Source: Callaeas wilsoni
Taxonomy: Eukaryota; Chordata; Aves; Passeriformes; Callaeidae
NCBI GenBank assembly: GCA_013398955.1
Contig: VWPU01008378.1
Coordinates: 62,001 to 126,000 of the forward strand
DNA length: 64,000 bases
Reading direction: 5' to 3'
Part shown: positions 1-13,150 of the stretch, in pieces
How the letters are laid out: every line of letters begins with the position of its first letter
Numbering within the stretch: position 1 is the stretch's first letter
The notes under the pieces: model-generated
What the model saw: only the letters and a program-made list of their open reading frames with translations
Databases searched by the model: none
What the model was told of the DNA's origin: nothing
Position numbers and translations under genes: made by a program

Positions 1-3000
1 GGAGTTTGCTGTGGGCAAGGTGGGGAATGCCATTATTTGCACAAATCACTGCCTTGATGTGATTACAGCTGGGGCTGCCGTTCAGTGAAGTTAAAGCTTT
101 TGCTTTTTCATTTCTGCTATTGGTGCCTAAGTGGGTTGATTCTGTATGAGATAACAGAGCGTGGAGGAGTATGCTAATGCTGATGTTAAAGCAGGCTTTT
201 ATCTTGTGGCATTAAGTGAATGGAGGAAAGAATGACAGAATTGGCTGCTGTGAGCTTAAAGATCGGGGTTTTTTTATCTTTTGGACTGAGTTGTGAAAGT
301 CTGTAACCCACCACAAACATTCCCAACAGCCAACTCAAACTCAGCGTCCAGGGGACAGCACCAGGGAGCACTGAGAGCTCACAGCAGCTGTACCACAGAC
401 AGGCAAAGGCTCCCTCCTTATCTTTGCTTTCTCTTCACAGATGGGACAGTATAAATAAGGCACAGTAAAACTGAAAGTCAAGTCCCATTGCTGAGACTAC
501 AAACACTCATAAACTCATTTGATTCCAGCTGAGACACCAATTCTCCATATGCTTCCCCACTTACCTCACCAGAGCTAATGGGACTAACCCTAATACAGAA
601 AGCCAAATAAACACAGGGGGTGTTAATATGTTTTGTCTGCCTTGACCTTTCCACGAGACCTGGGCAATATATTCTCAATGAATTCTTGAATACTTTTGCA
701 AATCGTTATCCAATCCCTTCAATTAGAAGGAGGTCTTGGCTTCATGAAAAAAGCACTTCCCATATTCTGAAATAATAGCAGCGCTTCTACTCATAATTTT
801 TAATTAGAAGATCCAGTTCCCACCCCTAGCGAATAGCTCAATACCACAGGAAAACTGAAGGGCAGTCGTTTGGACAAGGTCTGCTGGGAATCCTCCCACC
901 GCTTTGTTCCCCTCCAATAACTCAGTCATCATAAAACCGGGTACGAGGCCATTTATCACCGGGATGGACTTGCTTACATCTTTTTTAAAGTTCAAAGCAG
1001 TAAGAACTAACGGAGAATGCAGAACTTTGTTTTTTCAATGAGGTGTACGAAGGGTTAGGTGGGGTCTGGCAATTTATTTCTGGTGGCAGGAGGAGGAGGG
1101 CTTCACCTGGAACACAGCAAACTCTTGGAGCCTCTCCCAGGGCTGTGCAAGTGTGGAGCTGAGGCTGCTGCAGGGCTGAGCCTCCCCGCCTTTGGGTTAC
1201 ATTCCAGCAGCAGGTTTGGGCTGTTACCCCAGGATAAATATCGTAACAATACTTTGCTGATATTCAGAACAGTGAGCAGCATTTGTAATCACATCAAACA
1301 GAGATCTGATAAAGCATAGTGCAATAGAAACACTTTTTCTCCTGACCAGAGAAATTTTAAGAGTAACCACAAGAAACGAGCTTTCCTTTCAAACTAATAC
1401 CCCCAAAATTAATGATTTTTGGTTTTTTCCTATCTTCTTTCCAAGGAAGGAGTCCGGTTTAAGTTGTAAAGAAGTAAAAGCCACTCTCTAAGCACAACAT
1501 ATCTGTGTCCATGCAAAGCTTTCATTAAAATACTTCACAGCTGTGAAGCTGCAGAGCTCATGCTGACTGGAATTACTTCATGCTGCCTCTTATGCACTGT
1601 AAACTGTACACTCTCCTGTCTTCTGATAAAAAAACTTTAAACTTTCTGAAGCAAGAAATTCTTTTTTGGTCTCACTTTGAAGCTCCTTAGAACGCAAGGT
1701 CTGTGACTGGAACGCCAAATACCACAGTTATATAAATAAACCCACAACTGTTAGAAGGAAACCTCTTGTCTTCCAGCATCTCCCAGACACTGTAAATGAG
1801 CTAAATCGGCTGAATTTCAACAAGTTCAAGTTGTGCTGCGAGCGAGGTTTAACACAAAAACAGATATATCCACTCTGCTAATATCTCAATACCCCTTGCA
1901 GTGCTCAAGTCTTGGCTTTCTGAGAGCATCTTCCAACAAATGTAATACGTATGGCAGAAAATGGAATCCCATCCTTGGATTCCAACCCACAGGGAAGCAC
2001 AAGAAACGCAAAACCCACTCACCCTGATGGAAATGCATGAGTGATGTCAGAGCCATAGTAGTTATAAGGCTGTAAGAAACCTGCCCAAAGCCGTTTGATA
2101 AAGGATATAAACTAAGCAAACAATAGGAATATGAAATAGGAATTAAATTTTAGAAGCAATGCAATTTATTTGGAAAAGCGTTCTCCAGTGATGAGATGAA
2201 TCACTGGAGAATATTTTACCTACAAATAAACAGAGAGGCGATAAATTTGCAAATACTGGTCTCTGCAGACTTATCCCTGACAGTGGAGCTTACAGCAGGG
2301 AATGTAATCAGCTGGTGTAAACAGAGATACTGGAATTCATCCATTAAAATTCAGGAAGCTACTATGTAGTGGTAGGTATGGAAAAAAAACCAACAAAAAC
2401 AAAATCAAAAGCTTCGGGAATAATTTCATTGGCTTCATTTGGGTTTGGATTCATGAACATGCATATTCAACTGCAATAAGAACTTCGCATTCTGTTATTT
2501 AGATTTTATATCTTTCTAAAGCTTTTGTCAGCCATCACTAGAGGCTTTTCTCCTTTAAGTGCAGAATAAATCGAGTGCAGAATCCCTCACACCCATCTGA
2601 AAGCCAAGCAAGTCCTACAAGATGCTGAGACAACCACAAGACCTGAAGGCTCTGTTGCTTCTCTCTGATGTTTTTCCTGTTAAACTTCTCTGCCTTGTTC
2701 CACTTCCCCAGTCCAGACACCATTAAAGACACAAGGTTTAATTTAAAAGAAGCCCAGAAATTGTCCCCTCACGCTATTCCACACTTCTACAGCACCACCA
2801 GCTCCCCTGGCACTGACAGAGCTCTGCCCAAGCCCAGCTCACCAGGCTGGGCTCTTGCTCCTGTGGCCAGCAAAGAATGATTGTGCATTTCTAAACACGG
2901 ACCACGATGCTCCTGTCATTCAGGAGCTGAACCTTTAAAATCAATCAATCAATATGGTAACTAGTAAAACTGGCAGGGATTTGTGCTGTTGGCTTGCAGG

Positions 3001-4045
3001 AGGGGCAGGGAAATCAGCATTAGCTCCTGGTACAGCCCTTCAGCACACCACAGGCACAAACTTTAAGCCTGTGGTTAATACCTTGTCCTTCAGAAGATTT
3101 TAGCTGTCCAGACAGGGGCAGGCTCTGCGTGTCCTTTTCCAGGAGCACCTTCCCCCTCAGTAAGCACCAGGTTGCATGCACAGTCACTCTCTGGGTGTCT
3201 GTTTCTCTTCAACACCTCTCAGTGAGGGCATCCCAGCTCCTCACCTATTGAGCAGCCCCTGAGACTCCCACAGGAGCGGCCAGGCTCAGACGTGCCAGAA
3301 AAAAAAGCAATGCTAATCAGCATTTTAATGTCTCAGGAACGAACAAAACCATGAAAAGAGTTAAAAGCTAAGCAAAGCTTTATGGAAAGAGTTAGAGCAG
3401 GACAAAATGCTCTGCTCTGTACTGGGGAAAATCACATTAATCTCTCAAGTATGAGCCCCTCAGTCCTGGAAAGCAGAGCTGGCTGGGCTCAGGTCCTGTC
3501 CCACCATCCCGAGGGGGTCCCACCAGCAGTGAGGGTTATTTCAGCAGGGATGGGGCATTTTTAAGACAACTCCATCCCCTGCATTGCCCCAGAGAGAGAA
3601 CAAAGTCAGGCTTTGGTCAACTTAGCCTGCACCAAGAAGAAACCACCACTGAATGTGCTTTGGTTTCTCCTCCTGACTGACAGAAACCTCATCAGCTCCT
3701 TGGCCTGGGCTCAATATCCCCTATGCAAGCAAAACAGGCTGGATCTGCAGCAAATGTGGTGTGAGAGCACACGTCAGACACCCCAGGGCTCTGTTTCCCA
3801 GCCTGCAGCACCCCAGAGGCTGCGGGCCCACTGCCCATCCCCTGGCAAGGGCTTTGCCCCTCCAACCTCTGCTTCTCACTGCAACCCACCCTGCAGGAAT
3901 ACAGATGGTTTCATTAACCAAGGCACCACGGGTTCTGCTGCTCCTCCTCTGCACTCATTCCTCCCTCAGCAGGTGCTGCACAGAGGAGTTCGTTCCGGCA
4001 GGGGCAGCGCCTGAGGCTGCTCCAAACCAGAATTGAGGGCTTGTG
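1..4045. other. Unique non-coding DNA, no gene recognised
   Basis: Mostly AT-rich single-copy sequence with many stops in all frames. The longest frame is a 133-codon plus-strand run ending near 4014. It lies in a GC-richer patch and its translation has no domain, signal peptide or compositional bias I recognise, so I treat it as chance. Simple-sequence traces include a short AATC run near 2940. Small exons or regulatory elements are not excluded. Confidence 0.6.
2181..2211. repeat. Perfect 12-bp inverted repeat (hairpin)
   Basis: The left arm TTCTCCAGTGAT (2181-2192) and the right arm ATCACTGGAGAA (2200-2211) are exact reverse complements around a 7-base loop, GAGATGA. The stem is too short for a canonical microRNA precursor. 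It could be a chance palindrome, a transposon remnant or a protein-binding dyad. Confidence 0.85.
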
Positions 4046-4094
4046 AATAGTAATAGTAATAATAATAATAATAGTAATAATAGTAATAATAATA
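4046..4094. repeat. (TAA)n/(TAG)n trinucleotide microsatellite
   Basis: About 16 consecutive trinucleotides of TAA interspersed with TAG. The interruptions suggest an ageing microsatellite. It lies about 90 bp upstream of a CR1 fragment. Confidence 0.95.
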
Positions 4095-4187
4095 CAACTT
4101 CCAGAAATAAATCGCCAAGGCCAACACTTTAGGGAAGTGTAAAACTGCCTGACCAAAAGGAGCCCTCTGGGTATCTAAAAGAACAGA

Positions 4188-4408
4188 GATTCGGATGAGA
4201 TTTCAGGAAGAAATTTCTTAGCACGAGGGTGGGGAGGCCCTGGCACAGGGTGCCCAGAGAAGCTGTGGCTGCCCCTGGAAGTGCCCAAGGCCAGGCTGGA
4301 CGAGGCTGGGAGCACTCTGGGATAGTGGAAGGTGTCCCTGGCCCATGGCAGGGGTGGCACTGGGTGATCTTTAAGTTCTCTTTAATCCAAACCATCCCGG
4401 GATTTGAC
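4188..4408 (+). mobile_element. CR1 LINE, 5'-truncated 3' end
   Basis: This is the non-coding 3' end of a CR1 non-LTR retrotransposon. It carries the conserved blocks in order: a GGAAGAAATT-like block, GAGGGTGG, CTGGCACAGG, TGCCCAGAGAAGCTGTGG, CCAAGGCCAGGCTGGA, GTGGAAGGTGTCCCTG and GATCTTTAAG. The same blocks recur at 56830-57120 and 63655-63898 in this window. It lacks any reverse-transcriptase region, as is usual for heavily 5'-truncated CR1 copies in birds. The terminal short direct repeats of the family are eroded. Confidence 0.93.
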
Positions 4409-5044
4409 CCAGCCAAATCCTTGTCCCTCCTGTTCACTCGCTCTCATCCTGCTCAGGATCCTGCATCTCCCCAGTGCTGACATTTCACCTGGCAACGACT
4501 CTTAATGCACAGATTTATGATTTTTAATTATAAGGTGATAGCATAATAGAAGCCATTCTTTGCTAGCCATAAACTTCTTTCTCTCCTAGGGTCGCTCAGG
4601 GTTGTCCTGATTTATTTCAGAGAACGGTGCCCCATTGACTACCAGACAAATGAACTTCCTCAGAGTTGAAGCGTGACAGCACAGAGAAGACAACAAAAGA
4701 AGTGTTATTACATTTGTAAAAATGAATAAAATTAGATCATGAAATTGTGGAGCAGTAATACTGCATAGAGATCAAGAAAATATACAGAATAAATGAAAAA
4801 ATAATTCTCTTGTATCCAAACACTGCTACAGCATCAAGGTTGTGTCTGTGGAGAATACAATCTAATTCACCTGCTTTCATTCTTGTGATCTTTCACATTT
4901 CAAAAGAAAACAACAGATGAAAAATTCAATACTGCATTTACTCTATAAAAGTGAAGAAAAGGTCATTTATTGGCCTTTTTCATTATTAATATCTGTCTAG
5001 GCTTCTATTTTAAATACAAAGAATCTTTGCAACAGCCATTTATG

Positions 5045-5058
5045 TTCGAGGCCTCGAA
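5045..5058. repeat. Perfect 14-bp palindrome TTCGAGGCCTCGAA
   Basis: The sequence equals its own reverse complement with no spacer and contains two CpG dinucleotides in otherwise CpG-poor, AT-rich DNA. It could be a binding site for a dimeric protein, or chance. Nothing around it identifies a function. Confidence 0.9.
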
Positions 5059-5430
5059 GTTGTTTTACAAGTGGTCTCAAATACATCTGCTAAGTTGAAA
5101 TAAATCTCATCCTTTCAAATTAATCATGCTTGTTTCAGCTTTTTGCAAGGAAAAAAAAAAAGACAAAAGAACACTATCATAACAAAAGGCAGCCTTTCCA
5201 GAGCTCGAGCTGAACTGAGGCAAATGAGATGGCAAATCAATACTGAATCCAAGAGAAAGAGAAATTCAGGCACTGAGTTTCCATTCTAGAGCTTTTGAAA
5301 AACTCCATTATCAACGATTTCAATTTGAATTTATTGAATTAAGGCTTTTAACATGAATAAAATGTTACTGAATTTAACAGAAATGCTCCTCAATACCACA
5401 AAAGAGTTTGGATCAAATAATGCATTAGGA

Positions 5431-5483
5431 TAAAAAATTAAAAAAAAAAAAAACAAAAAACAAAAAAACAACAAAACCAAACC
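5431..5483. repeat. A-rich low-complexity tract
   Basis: Runs of A interrupted by single C and T bases. The DNA on either side did not suggest a processed pseudogene. Confidence 0.9.
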
Positions 5484-8400
5484 ACACTGATTCTCAAGCC
5501 TAAATTTTTGCTCCCCTTTTCCCTCCAGCCCCAGCCACTGAGTTTAAACCTTTACCCCACCTCTACAGCCCAGGGAGCACAATCCTGTTTTCATCCCTCA
5601 GTGTTTCCTTCCTGCTGGGAGGACTGAAGTCAACACCGCGGCTGAGGGAAAGCACTCACAACAGGGAGCTTCCTTCTGTGTCAGCACATCCTACAGCCTC
5701 ACCAGTCACAAAAATCTTATAAACCTGCCCAGAAATCCCTGTCAGCAATGGGAAATCCCTCTGCCTCCAGGGGTGCTCGCTCAGGACCATAAAACGTGTC
5801 ACACAGCTCGGCTGGCTGTGATAAACTCCAGTTACAGAGGGAACCACCTGATGCAGGAAATGGGGAGGCAATCACCCTGCTTACAGACAGTCCTGTTACT
5901 TGGCCAAATTTAGGGAGAAAACCAAGGAAATGAAAAAGGGAGACCAAGATGGAGAGGTCAGCAGCAGTGGAAATAAAAGTACCCTCTCCTATATGAATAA
6001 TTCAGAAGTAAGATTTAATTTCTAAAACACCTATTGACGTGGATGCACGGAAAGACACTCGCCCAGCCTCAGATCTGGCTTTTGTTTTAAAGAGACTGCT
6101 CAGAAGTTTGCAGGGTTACGATTCATCACAACAACCCCACTGCTGAAATAATTCCTTGTGTGATTCTGCCAAGCCCAGCCATAAACCTGCAAACCACAGA
6201 GCTCACATATCAATATCTTCCAAAATAAAACAACGTGAAAAGAAACTGTGGACTTCTAGGAGCTGGTTCAATAAAATACTCCTTGTCTTTTGGATCAGAG
6301 AGCAGCCATGCAGCAAGCAGCTGAATATTTGTAGGGGGTTATATGGGGGTTTTTGCATGGAATTCACATTTACATCCAACTGAAATTATTTTTCCTTCAA
6401 GATTCCTGAAGACAAAACCAAGGCCCAGCCTTCCATTAACACCCATTAAAGAGTGGGATCTGAAGGATGTGCCATGTTGCTCTAATTTGAGCTGAATGAA
6501 AATTTGTGGGTGTTTCCTTTTATTTTTACAAATCCCAAGTGCAGAGAGTAGTTAATTATCACTCGGCTCTTTTTTACACCAATATTTTAGTATTTTTGGG
6601 GTAATGAAGGGCAAACATGAAAGAAAAAAGTTAACAAAACTCTGTCAAAGTCAATTTAAAGGAAACAATGCCTGTTCTTCTCTGGCTTGGGAACAAAGTT
6701 TAAAACCAACCAAAAAAGAAAACCCAGGGAAATTTATGCTTACTCTGTTACAGAGCTGAAGAAAATGAAAGCTGATCAGTAACAACTCCATGGCTCAACT
6801 ACACCCAAATAAATTTTTACATCCAAAATACCTCCGTTATGATAATACTCAATTCTCACCTTCATGGAAAATTTCCTGAGGTTGTAAATGAAGGCCCACA
6901 CCCGTAAAGAATTACTACCAGTGAAAATTTTGCATTTGACTCTCACAAGCATACGATTGCATTCTAAAAATCTTCAATAAAGCCACTCCAAAACCATTTC
7001 CAGAATTGTGACTACGGGGCCTGTCACAGTGTGTAAGAAATCCCGTTAGCTGGGCACTGAAGGCAGTCAGATACTTCTGCGGAAACTGATATTATTTTCC
7101 TCTCAAAATAACTTATTCAAAATAAGTGGAGTGATCCACAACGTAGAACACAGAGTATTTTGGGTAAGGAGTCAAAATCTTGCCCTTTCAGAAATTAAAA
7201 GTCTGGTTTGGGTCTGCCTATCTCATCAGGTAATTTGCTCAGCCAGATAAAATCTGCTGTAGATATGGTTTTTTTGCTCATTGCCTTTCTAGGAAATCAA
7301 TCCTTGTAATAGTACATAAAACCTAATCATTACCCAGATGAGGCCCTACTTATCAGGTCATTTGATGACATGCTGCCTAAACGAATCTCATTTATAAAGT
7401 CTTGTCTTCCCCTCTCAATGCCAAGATTCATGACTAACTCCTCAGTGTGCAGCATCCATAATTAGCACAACTGCCTACGCCAAAACCATTCCTACACAAA
7501 CGGAGGAGCGGGGAAATGCACCTTGTGCAGTTGGAGCACACATCAGGGATGAAACTGGGGCTGGTTTGCTGCTCTTATCGACTCGATGGCAATAAACTCA
7601 GATGTTTTTATGATACGAGGACATTGATGGCAAAGAGTCATCGCCCTTCGTCATCGCCTCTTCAGGGCAGGACCTTCCTCAAGGACAGTAATATCCAACA
7701 CCAATCAGGGATGAACTCACAACCAGTAATTTCCCCTTTCCCTTCACAAACTGCCCATGCTCAGGTTGCCACGGTCTTGGTGGGACTCGTCATTCAAAAC
7801 ATTTCATTATTTCAGCAACAATGAGTTTTGATCCGCTGATCATTTTTAAATCGCAAACGCTCATAGTCGAGGTCTGTTCTGTGTTTGTAAGAGCTCAAAA
7901 ATGATAACACACTTTGAACACAATGGCCCAGAATCTTCCAACCCTCCTACAACCTGAATTAGGCGTGACCATAATTCCTTACATATCGCCAACTTACACA
8001 AACCCCATTTGCACACTTTTCCTGAAACCCTCTGGGTACAAATTCCTTTTTACCAAGGAAAAGGCATTCACAGAATTCTAACCTCAAAGTGGTTTATTTA
8101 GCAGATGGTGCGACTCCTTTCCCTGTCCGGTTGTGCAGAACTAATCTCCAATACATCCTTGCCTTTATAAAAAGAGTTATTCTTTGTCCTGGGGACAAAA
8201 TCTCACTTTTAGAAAACCAAACTTGCTATTAACAAACTCTTCACATCAATAGATATTGCCATGCATGTCTTGTCTTAGATTTGTCATCAAGATGAAGTAC
8301 CTCTGATAAATATTCCTGAGGGGAGTCTTTCTATCCTTATTTTAATGCCTTTTTAGCATCGCCTTTAGAGATGCAGAGAAGATGATATTTACTCAGCCAT

Positions 8401-9449
8401 TTCACCTTTCCCCTCCACTTCTGTGAGTGGCTCTGATAAATACTGGTAATTTCAAGATTTAATTTTGAGCCACTCCTTCCCTAACAAAAATGTTAATGTC
8501 ATCATCTACCCCAGGGAGAACACTTTTGCAACAATATTATCTCTTTCTTTTCTGAGACAGAAAGGCTGCTTGCACATTGATAGCAAATTCTGTTTAGTGT
8601 TTTATTATGCACAATGGAAAAATATTAAATAGATCAATAGGAAAATGAAGCTGTTGCAAGTTGATCTCCATGGAGTGAGGAAAAAATGCTGGGGAAAGAA
8701 GAATTATGAGGAAAAAAGAAAATTAAATTTACACATTGGAGATAATAAGGCATGTCGCTTACCCTCAGTGCTTCCTCTAATCTGGCTTTACTTAATTGCA
8801 TTCTCTGTAAAGACATATTGTTTCATTTCTTCCCCCGATGGATCTTTTTTTGTTGGGGGAGGATATAGTGTAATTACTAGCTCCCAGCATTATCTCCACT
8901 TTTATTATAAAATGTCATGATTCTGAAAAGGAAAATTTCATGCACTATATAATGTCAATCATCTGTCTTCATGAGATGGAACAGCATTCACTTTGTTCAG
9001 AATGGGTTTAAAGGGGGAGACAGCCTTTCATGTGTGGTCATTTTTTAAAAGCTATATTCCAATCTGCTTAGCAGAAGAGCACAGCCCCAGTGCTGATCAC
9101 CCACTTGAAAGGAGATTTGTGTGTGTCAATAACAGCTTTTAAGTCTGGACGTCCAGACAAAGTCACGCTGGTGAAGAAACAGGAGAGAGAAATTTAACAT
9201 TTCCCTGAAACTTCAAAAGCTCTGTTTTCATTTGAGAATCTTTGTGATTCAAATCAAAGCCACTGTTGCTGTGCAGCATCTGAATTTTACTTTTGAAAAT
9301 GTGACACTTCCTTCCACCAGTATTTCACTTGCCAAAGGAATTCCAAAGAGGAAGCAAGCGCCTGTTCACAGCTCTGCAACCTCTAAACACCCAGACCAGC
9401 CAAGACTTAAAATTCTGGGGGTTGGGCTCTTCCCCCAGTTAAAAACTGA

Positions 9450-9722
9450 CAGGATGAGACAAAGCGGCCTCAGGTTGTGCCAGGGAGGTTTAGTCTGGAT
9501 ATCAGGGAAAATTCCTTCACTCAAAGGGTGGTCAAGCATTGGAACAGCTGCCCAGGGCAGCTGTGGAGTCGTGATTCCTGGAAGTGTCCAAAATATGTGT
9601 GGATGTGACACTTGGGCAGGTGGTTTAGTGGTGAGCACGGTGGTGCCAGGGTCATGGCTGGACTCAACATTATCTTGGAGACCTTTTGCAGCCTTAACTC
9701 TGTGGTTCTATAATAATTCTGT
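9450..9722 (+). mobile_element. CR1 LINE 3' end, different subfamily
   Basis: This is a CR1 3' terminus of a subfamily distinct from the 4188, 56830 and 63430 copies. Diagnostic blocks include GCCAGGGAGGTTTAGTCTGG, TTCACTCAAAGGGTGGTCAA, GCATTGGAACAGCTGCCCAG and TCCTGGAAGTGTCCAAAA. It ends in a degraded form of the CR1 terminal repeat (TTCTATAATAATTCTGTG). It is 5'-truncated and contains no protein-coding domain. A 182-codon plus-strand open frame (9232-9780) runs across it and is an artefact of the repeat. Confidence 0.93.
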
Positions 9723-12680
9723 GTTCGTAGGGCACTTTCCATGGCATGACACTTCTTTTTTAGCCAAGGGGCAGTGCTGACATCCACACACGGGGCTGGG
9801 CTGCACTCCAGGAGTCTCCACCGTTCAGCAAACATTTCTGGGAATGCTGCTTGGCTTTAGACAGCCTGAGCCTGATGGATACGCAACCAACTCCCGCTGA
9901 AGCCGTGGCATTTTGCAACAAAAATGCATCAATCACTGGGAATTCCATGTTTTTGCATCGACTGAAACGGGCCCCGAAATGGCACTGAAAAGACAGAAAT
10001 GTCCCAAGCCAAAACAGGAGTGCAAAAAGATCACGAATCTGAACAATTGATATGGCAGCAGAAATATTTTGGTCTCAACTCTGTTGCCCTTTAAACTGGA
10101 TAAAATCACCGCCGTGTTATGAACAGAATGGGATACTCTAAACTTCATTAGAATTTCAAGGATTTTCTTGAATATTAAAAATTTTTTTTAAAAAAAGAAG
10201 AGAAATATATATTCATAACAGCTTTAATTATTTATCTCATAAATCTATGCTTGCCACATCCTTACAAATGCATATTTTGCATAATTTATATTATTTCCTG
10301 TAAATTTATTATATTTGCTAGAATTCATTTACCTGTATTATTTAAATACATTCCTGAATGTATTTGCTGAGGAACTGCCTGCAGAGCCCACAACACCCAC
10401 TGCAAACTGAAGCCAACTGATTCTGACTAAAATTCTGCTGCAGTTATTGTTACATTGCTGTAACAAAGCTTTAATAAATTTTTCTATGTACAAGTTCTTC
10501 CAGGCCTGCACTATCATACACCGAACCAGTGAATTTCAATTTTTAACCATTTTCTTATCAACAAAGTTGTACAAAGGTTATGAAATTATTCCTTATAAAA
10601 ACCACTGTTTGTTTACCTAAATGCTGATCTACAGCAATGTTCAAAGACTTTTAGAATAACCCGAATAATTTTCTATCTGGATATGCAAATGGAAGATATG
10701 GGGGTCGCTCAGCCCTGTAAGAGCATCTGTTTAAGCACAAGAATTCACTTTTGTTTCAGTCAAGACAGAGATTCCTCTGCTGCCAGAAGTCAGGAGGAGG
10801 AAGAGGAGGAAAAGGAGGAGGAGAACCCAAGTGACCTCCATGGGATGAGAGCAGTATTTTGGGTTTTTTTAAGAAAACTCTCACTGCAGACACATGACAT
10901 GTGCCTCACCTCAGTAACAAATTAGTCCTAGATCAGTACTAAAGGAGTCTCTGGCCTACTGCAGTGGAGTTTGGCAACTTGCAGCCATCAAATATCGGTT
11001 TATTGCCCTGAAATTCCTTCCCTCTGTCTGGAGAGGGACAAGACACTTTGCTTGCCGGTGATAATTTAACTGGTGCAAGGTTAATCTTCTGTTATCAGCA
11101 CCTCCTTCCAGAGGAGGAAGCAAAAACCTGAATTCCTTGTGCCAGGACAGCTCACAGCTCATTGATATTTCCCTGCCAGTGTTGCAATTGTCAGCACAGG
11201 GTAACACAGCACCCACAGGTGTTTATGGCCAAAAAATCCTGCTTGGATTGGCTTATTCATCTACATCCAAGAAATCACAAACTGATGTCTCCAAAAGCAT
11301 CAGCGCCAAGGGAATTAATTTGGCTTTCCCAAAACATTAGAAAAGTGACATCTGAGGTACACAAGGTGTTAGCCTGATCACATCTTTTCCTCTGGCTGTT
11401 TATGAGTATTATCCACCGGGCTTTTGACCCCTGAATTCCTGTGCAATGTCTGCAGCTCTGTAAACATCACTGTGCAATAGTTTATACACTTCTGTCACCG
11501 GTAAAATAACTTCAAACTAGGTTTTAATCACTGGCAGTGAGAACATGATTTTTTAACAAGATTTCTTTTTTATTACATAAAAATGGAATTCTGGTACTTG
11601 AAGCATTCATTCTCTTGCAGATTTATGGCATACTTAATTAGTCATTTGGAGTGCAGATCACTGCATTCACTGAGGATCAATATATAGCAACTGACAGCAA
11701 GCTGGTAAGGAAATATGGTTGCGTTTATCAGGACAGACAAAGCTCAAATCTAAGCTGAGAAGGTGCAGATGGGAGACACGGGAACATGATCTGCCCCCAG
11801 GCAGCTGCTGCTGAGGGATCCAGTGAGGCAACCAGTCCAGCCAGCAGCAGGAAGGCTGATTCAGCCCAGCCAAGCAGGAACCACACATTCCCAAGGAGCA
11901 GTTTGGCTCTGCTGTCCCTCTCTGTCCCCCCAGAAAAGGGGAGCAGCTCTTCCAAAATCTCACCTCTACCAAGAGGATCACAAGCCTCCATTTCCCTTCC
12001 TCTACAGCCACCTGCCTATTTGGACTTTGGGTGCTGCACTTCTGGGGACACTTGAGCTGAGACCACGCAGAACTCACAGCCATCATCATAAAAACAAAGC
12101 AGCTACTCCATAAAATATTTCATATTTTCGAGTATTAGCCTGGATTATCCAAATATAAAATATAACTAGAAAAAAATAATCTCAGCAGAATATTCGCCTT
12201 CAAGCCGCCTAGAATTCTTTCTGCTGCACAAGAAACAAAAGCAAAGTTTAACACCAAATAAACTTCTGTTTATTAATGCATCCATGGGAAGGGTTTTATT
12301 AAGGGGCCAGAAGTTAAATTGCATTCTAATGGGTAATAATAAAGGCAATACACTGCAGTTTCTGGTAATATAGTCCTAGATTCAGACACACAGCTAAGGT
12401 AACCTTCCAATTCTCTGCTTTCATTTGAGAGGCTACTGAGAACACCAGAGAATAAAAGACTCTGTTGTTAGTTGTCATACTGTGTCTATAATTACTTACT
12501 TTGTTCCTGAAGCCATCACCATGATAAATTTGCAGTTTTTCCCCATCTGCCAGGAGTAGTAATGTGCAATACATTTAACAACTGAATTTGCATATAGAAA
12601 GTATCATTGACCTTTGAATTTAAAAGGACAAAGATTTACAAGGACACCCTTTTGAAGCAAAGTGCTTAGTTTAGGAAAAA
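9723..12680. other. Unique non-coding DNA, no gene recognised
   Basis: AT-rich sequence, especially 10140-10360 and 10440-10680. A 140-codon minus-strand frame at 11667-12089 overlaps several plus-strand open frames in a GC-richer patch and has no identifiable domain. An octamer-like ATGCAAAT lies at 10683-10690. No exon could be supported. Confidence 0.6.
10791..10824. repeat. GA-rich (GAGGAA)n purine tract
   Basis: An almost pure purine run of GAGGA-type repeats. It translates as a poly-Glu/Lys stretch in a 80-codon frame, which reflects the repeat and not a gene. Confidence 0.85.
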
Positions 12681-13150
12681 TGAAACGGCGCGAGAGGAAT
12701 AAAACGCACGGAGGAGAAGCTGCGGATTTTACAAGGAAGACATTTGAAATCCCTATGAAACAGCTCCCTCGTGAGCAGCCACATAATAAAGGAAACAACT
12801 GTCGAGCGGAAGGAAAACACCGGGGCAGGATTGGGAGCGCGTTCGGCATTGCGGAAAGCGGGCGCTGCGGCGCAGGTGGCTTCGCTGGGAGCCACCCTCC
12901 GGAGCGGTGACAGGGAAAGGCGGGGGGCAGCCCCTGCTCTGCCTTCCAGGCTTTATGTACCGGGCTGGGGGTGGCAGAGCCTCTGCTCCCATGCAGGCAA
13001 ACAGGGGTTGGTTCCCCTGGCAGTGCGTCCTGCCGCTGCCGGGGCGGCGCGTGCCCGGTTGGCAGCAGATTTGCGCCCAGACGGCACAGAGAACGGGCAA
13101 AGCAAGCTCCTGCCAGCAGGCTGGCTAAAAATAACGGGGAATTGCGTTTC
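12681..13150. promoter_or_regulatory. CpG island, candidate promoter
   Basis: By hand I count about 35 CpG dinucleotides in roughly 470 bp, far denser than the surrounding DNA, with local GC clearly above flanking sequence. Dense runs lie at about 12685-12710, 12800-12870 and 13025-13085. Both strands have open frames here (158 codons plus at 12771-13247; 115 and 118 codons minus at 12753-13100 and 12953-13309), as expected from stop-poor GC-rich DNA. None has a recognisable domain. In vertebrates such islands commonly mark transcription start sites, so this is the best candidate for a gene or lncRNA start in the window. Direction cannot be told from sequence alone, and I see no clear TATA box or decisive splice donor. 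Confidence 0.65.

Larger units (their letters stand above)
4409..9449. other. Unique non-coding DNA, no gene recognised
   Basis: AT-rich unique sequence with no frame above about 105 codons that looks protein-like. A 102-codon plus-strand run at 7516-7824 has no recognisable domain. The stretch contains the palindrome at 5045-5058 and the A-rich tract at 5431-5483, listed separately. Long AT-rich blocks around 6480-7320 and 8040-8960 could hold conserved non-coding elements, which alignment would test. Confidence 0.6.

Noticed and set aside
9232..9780. 182-codon plus-strand frame
   Set aside because: Half of it is CR1 3' non-coding sequence.
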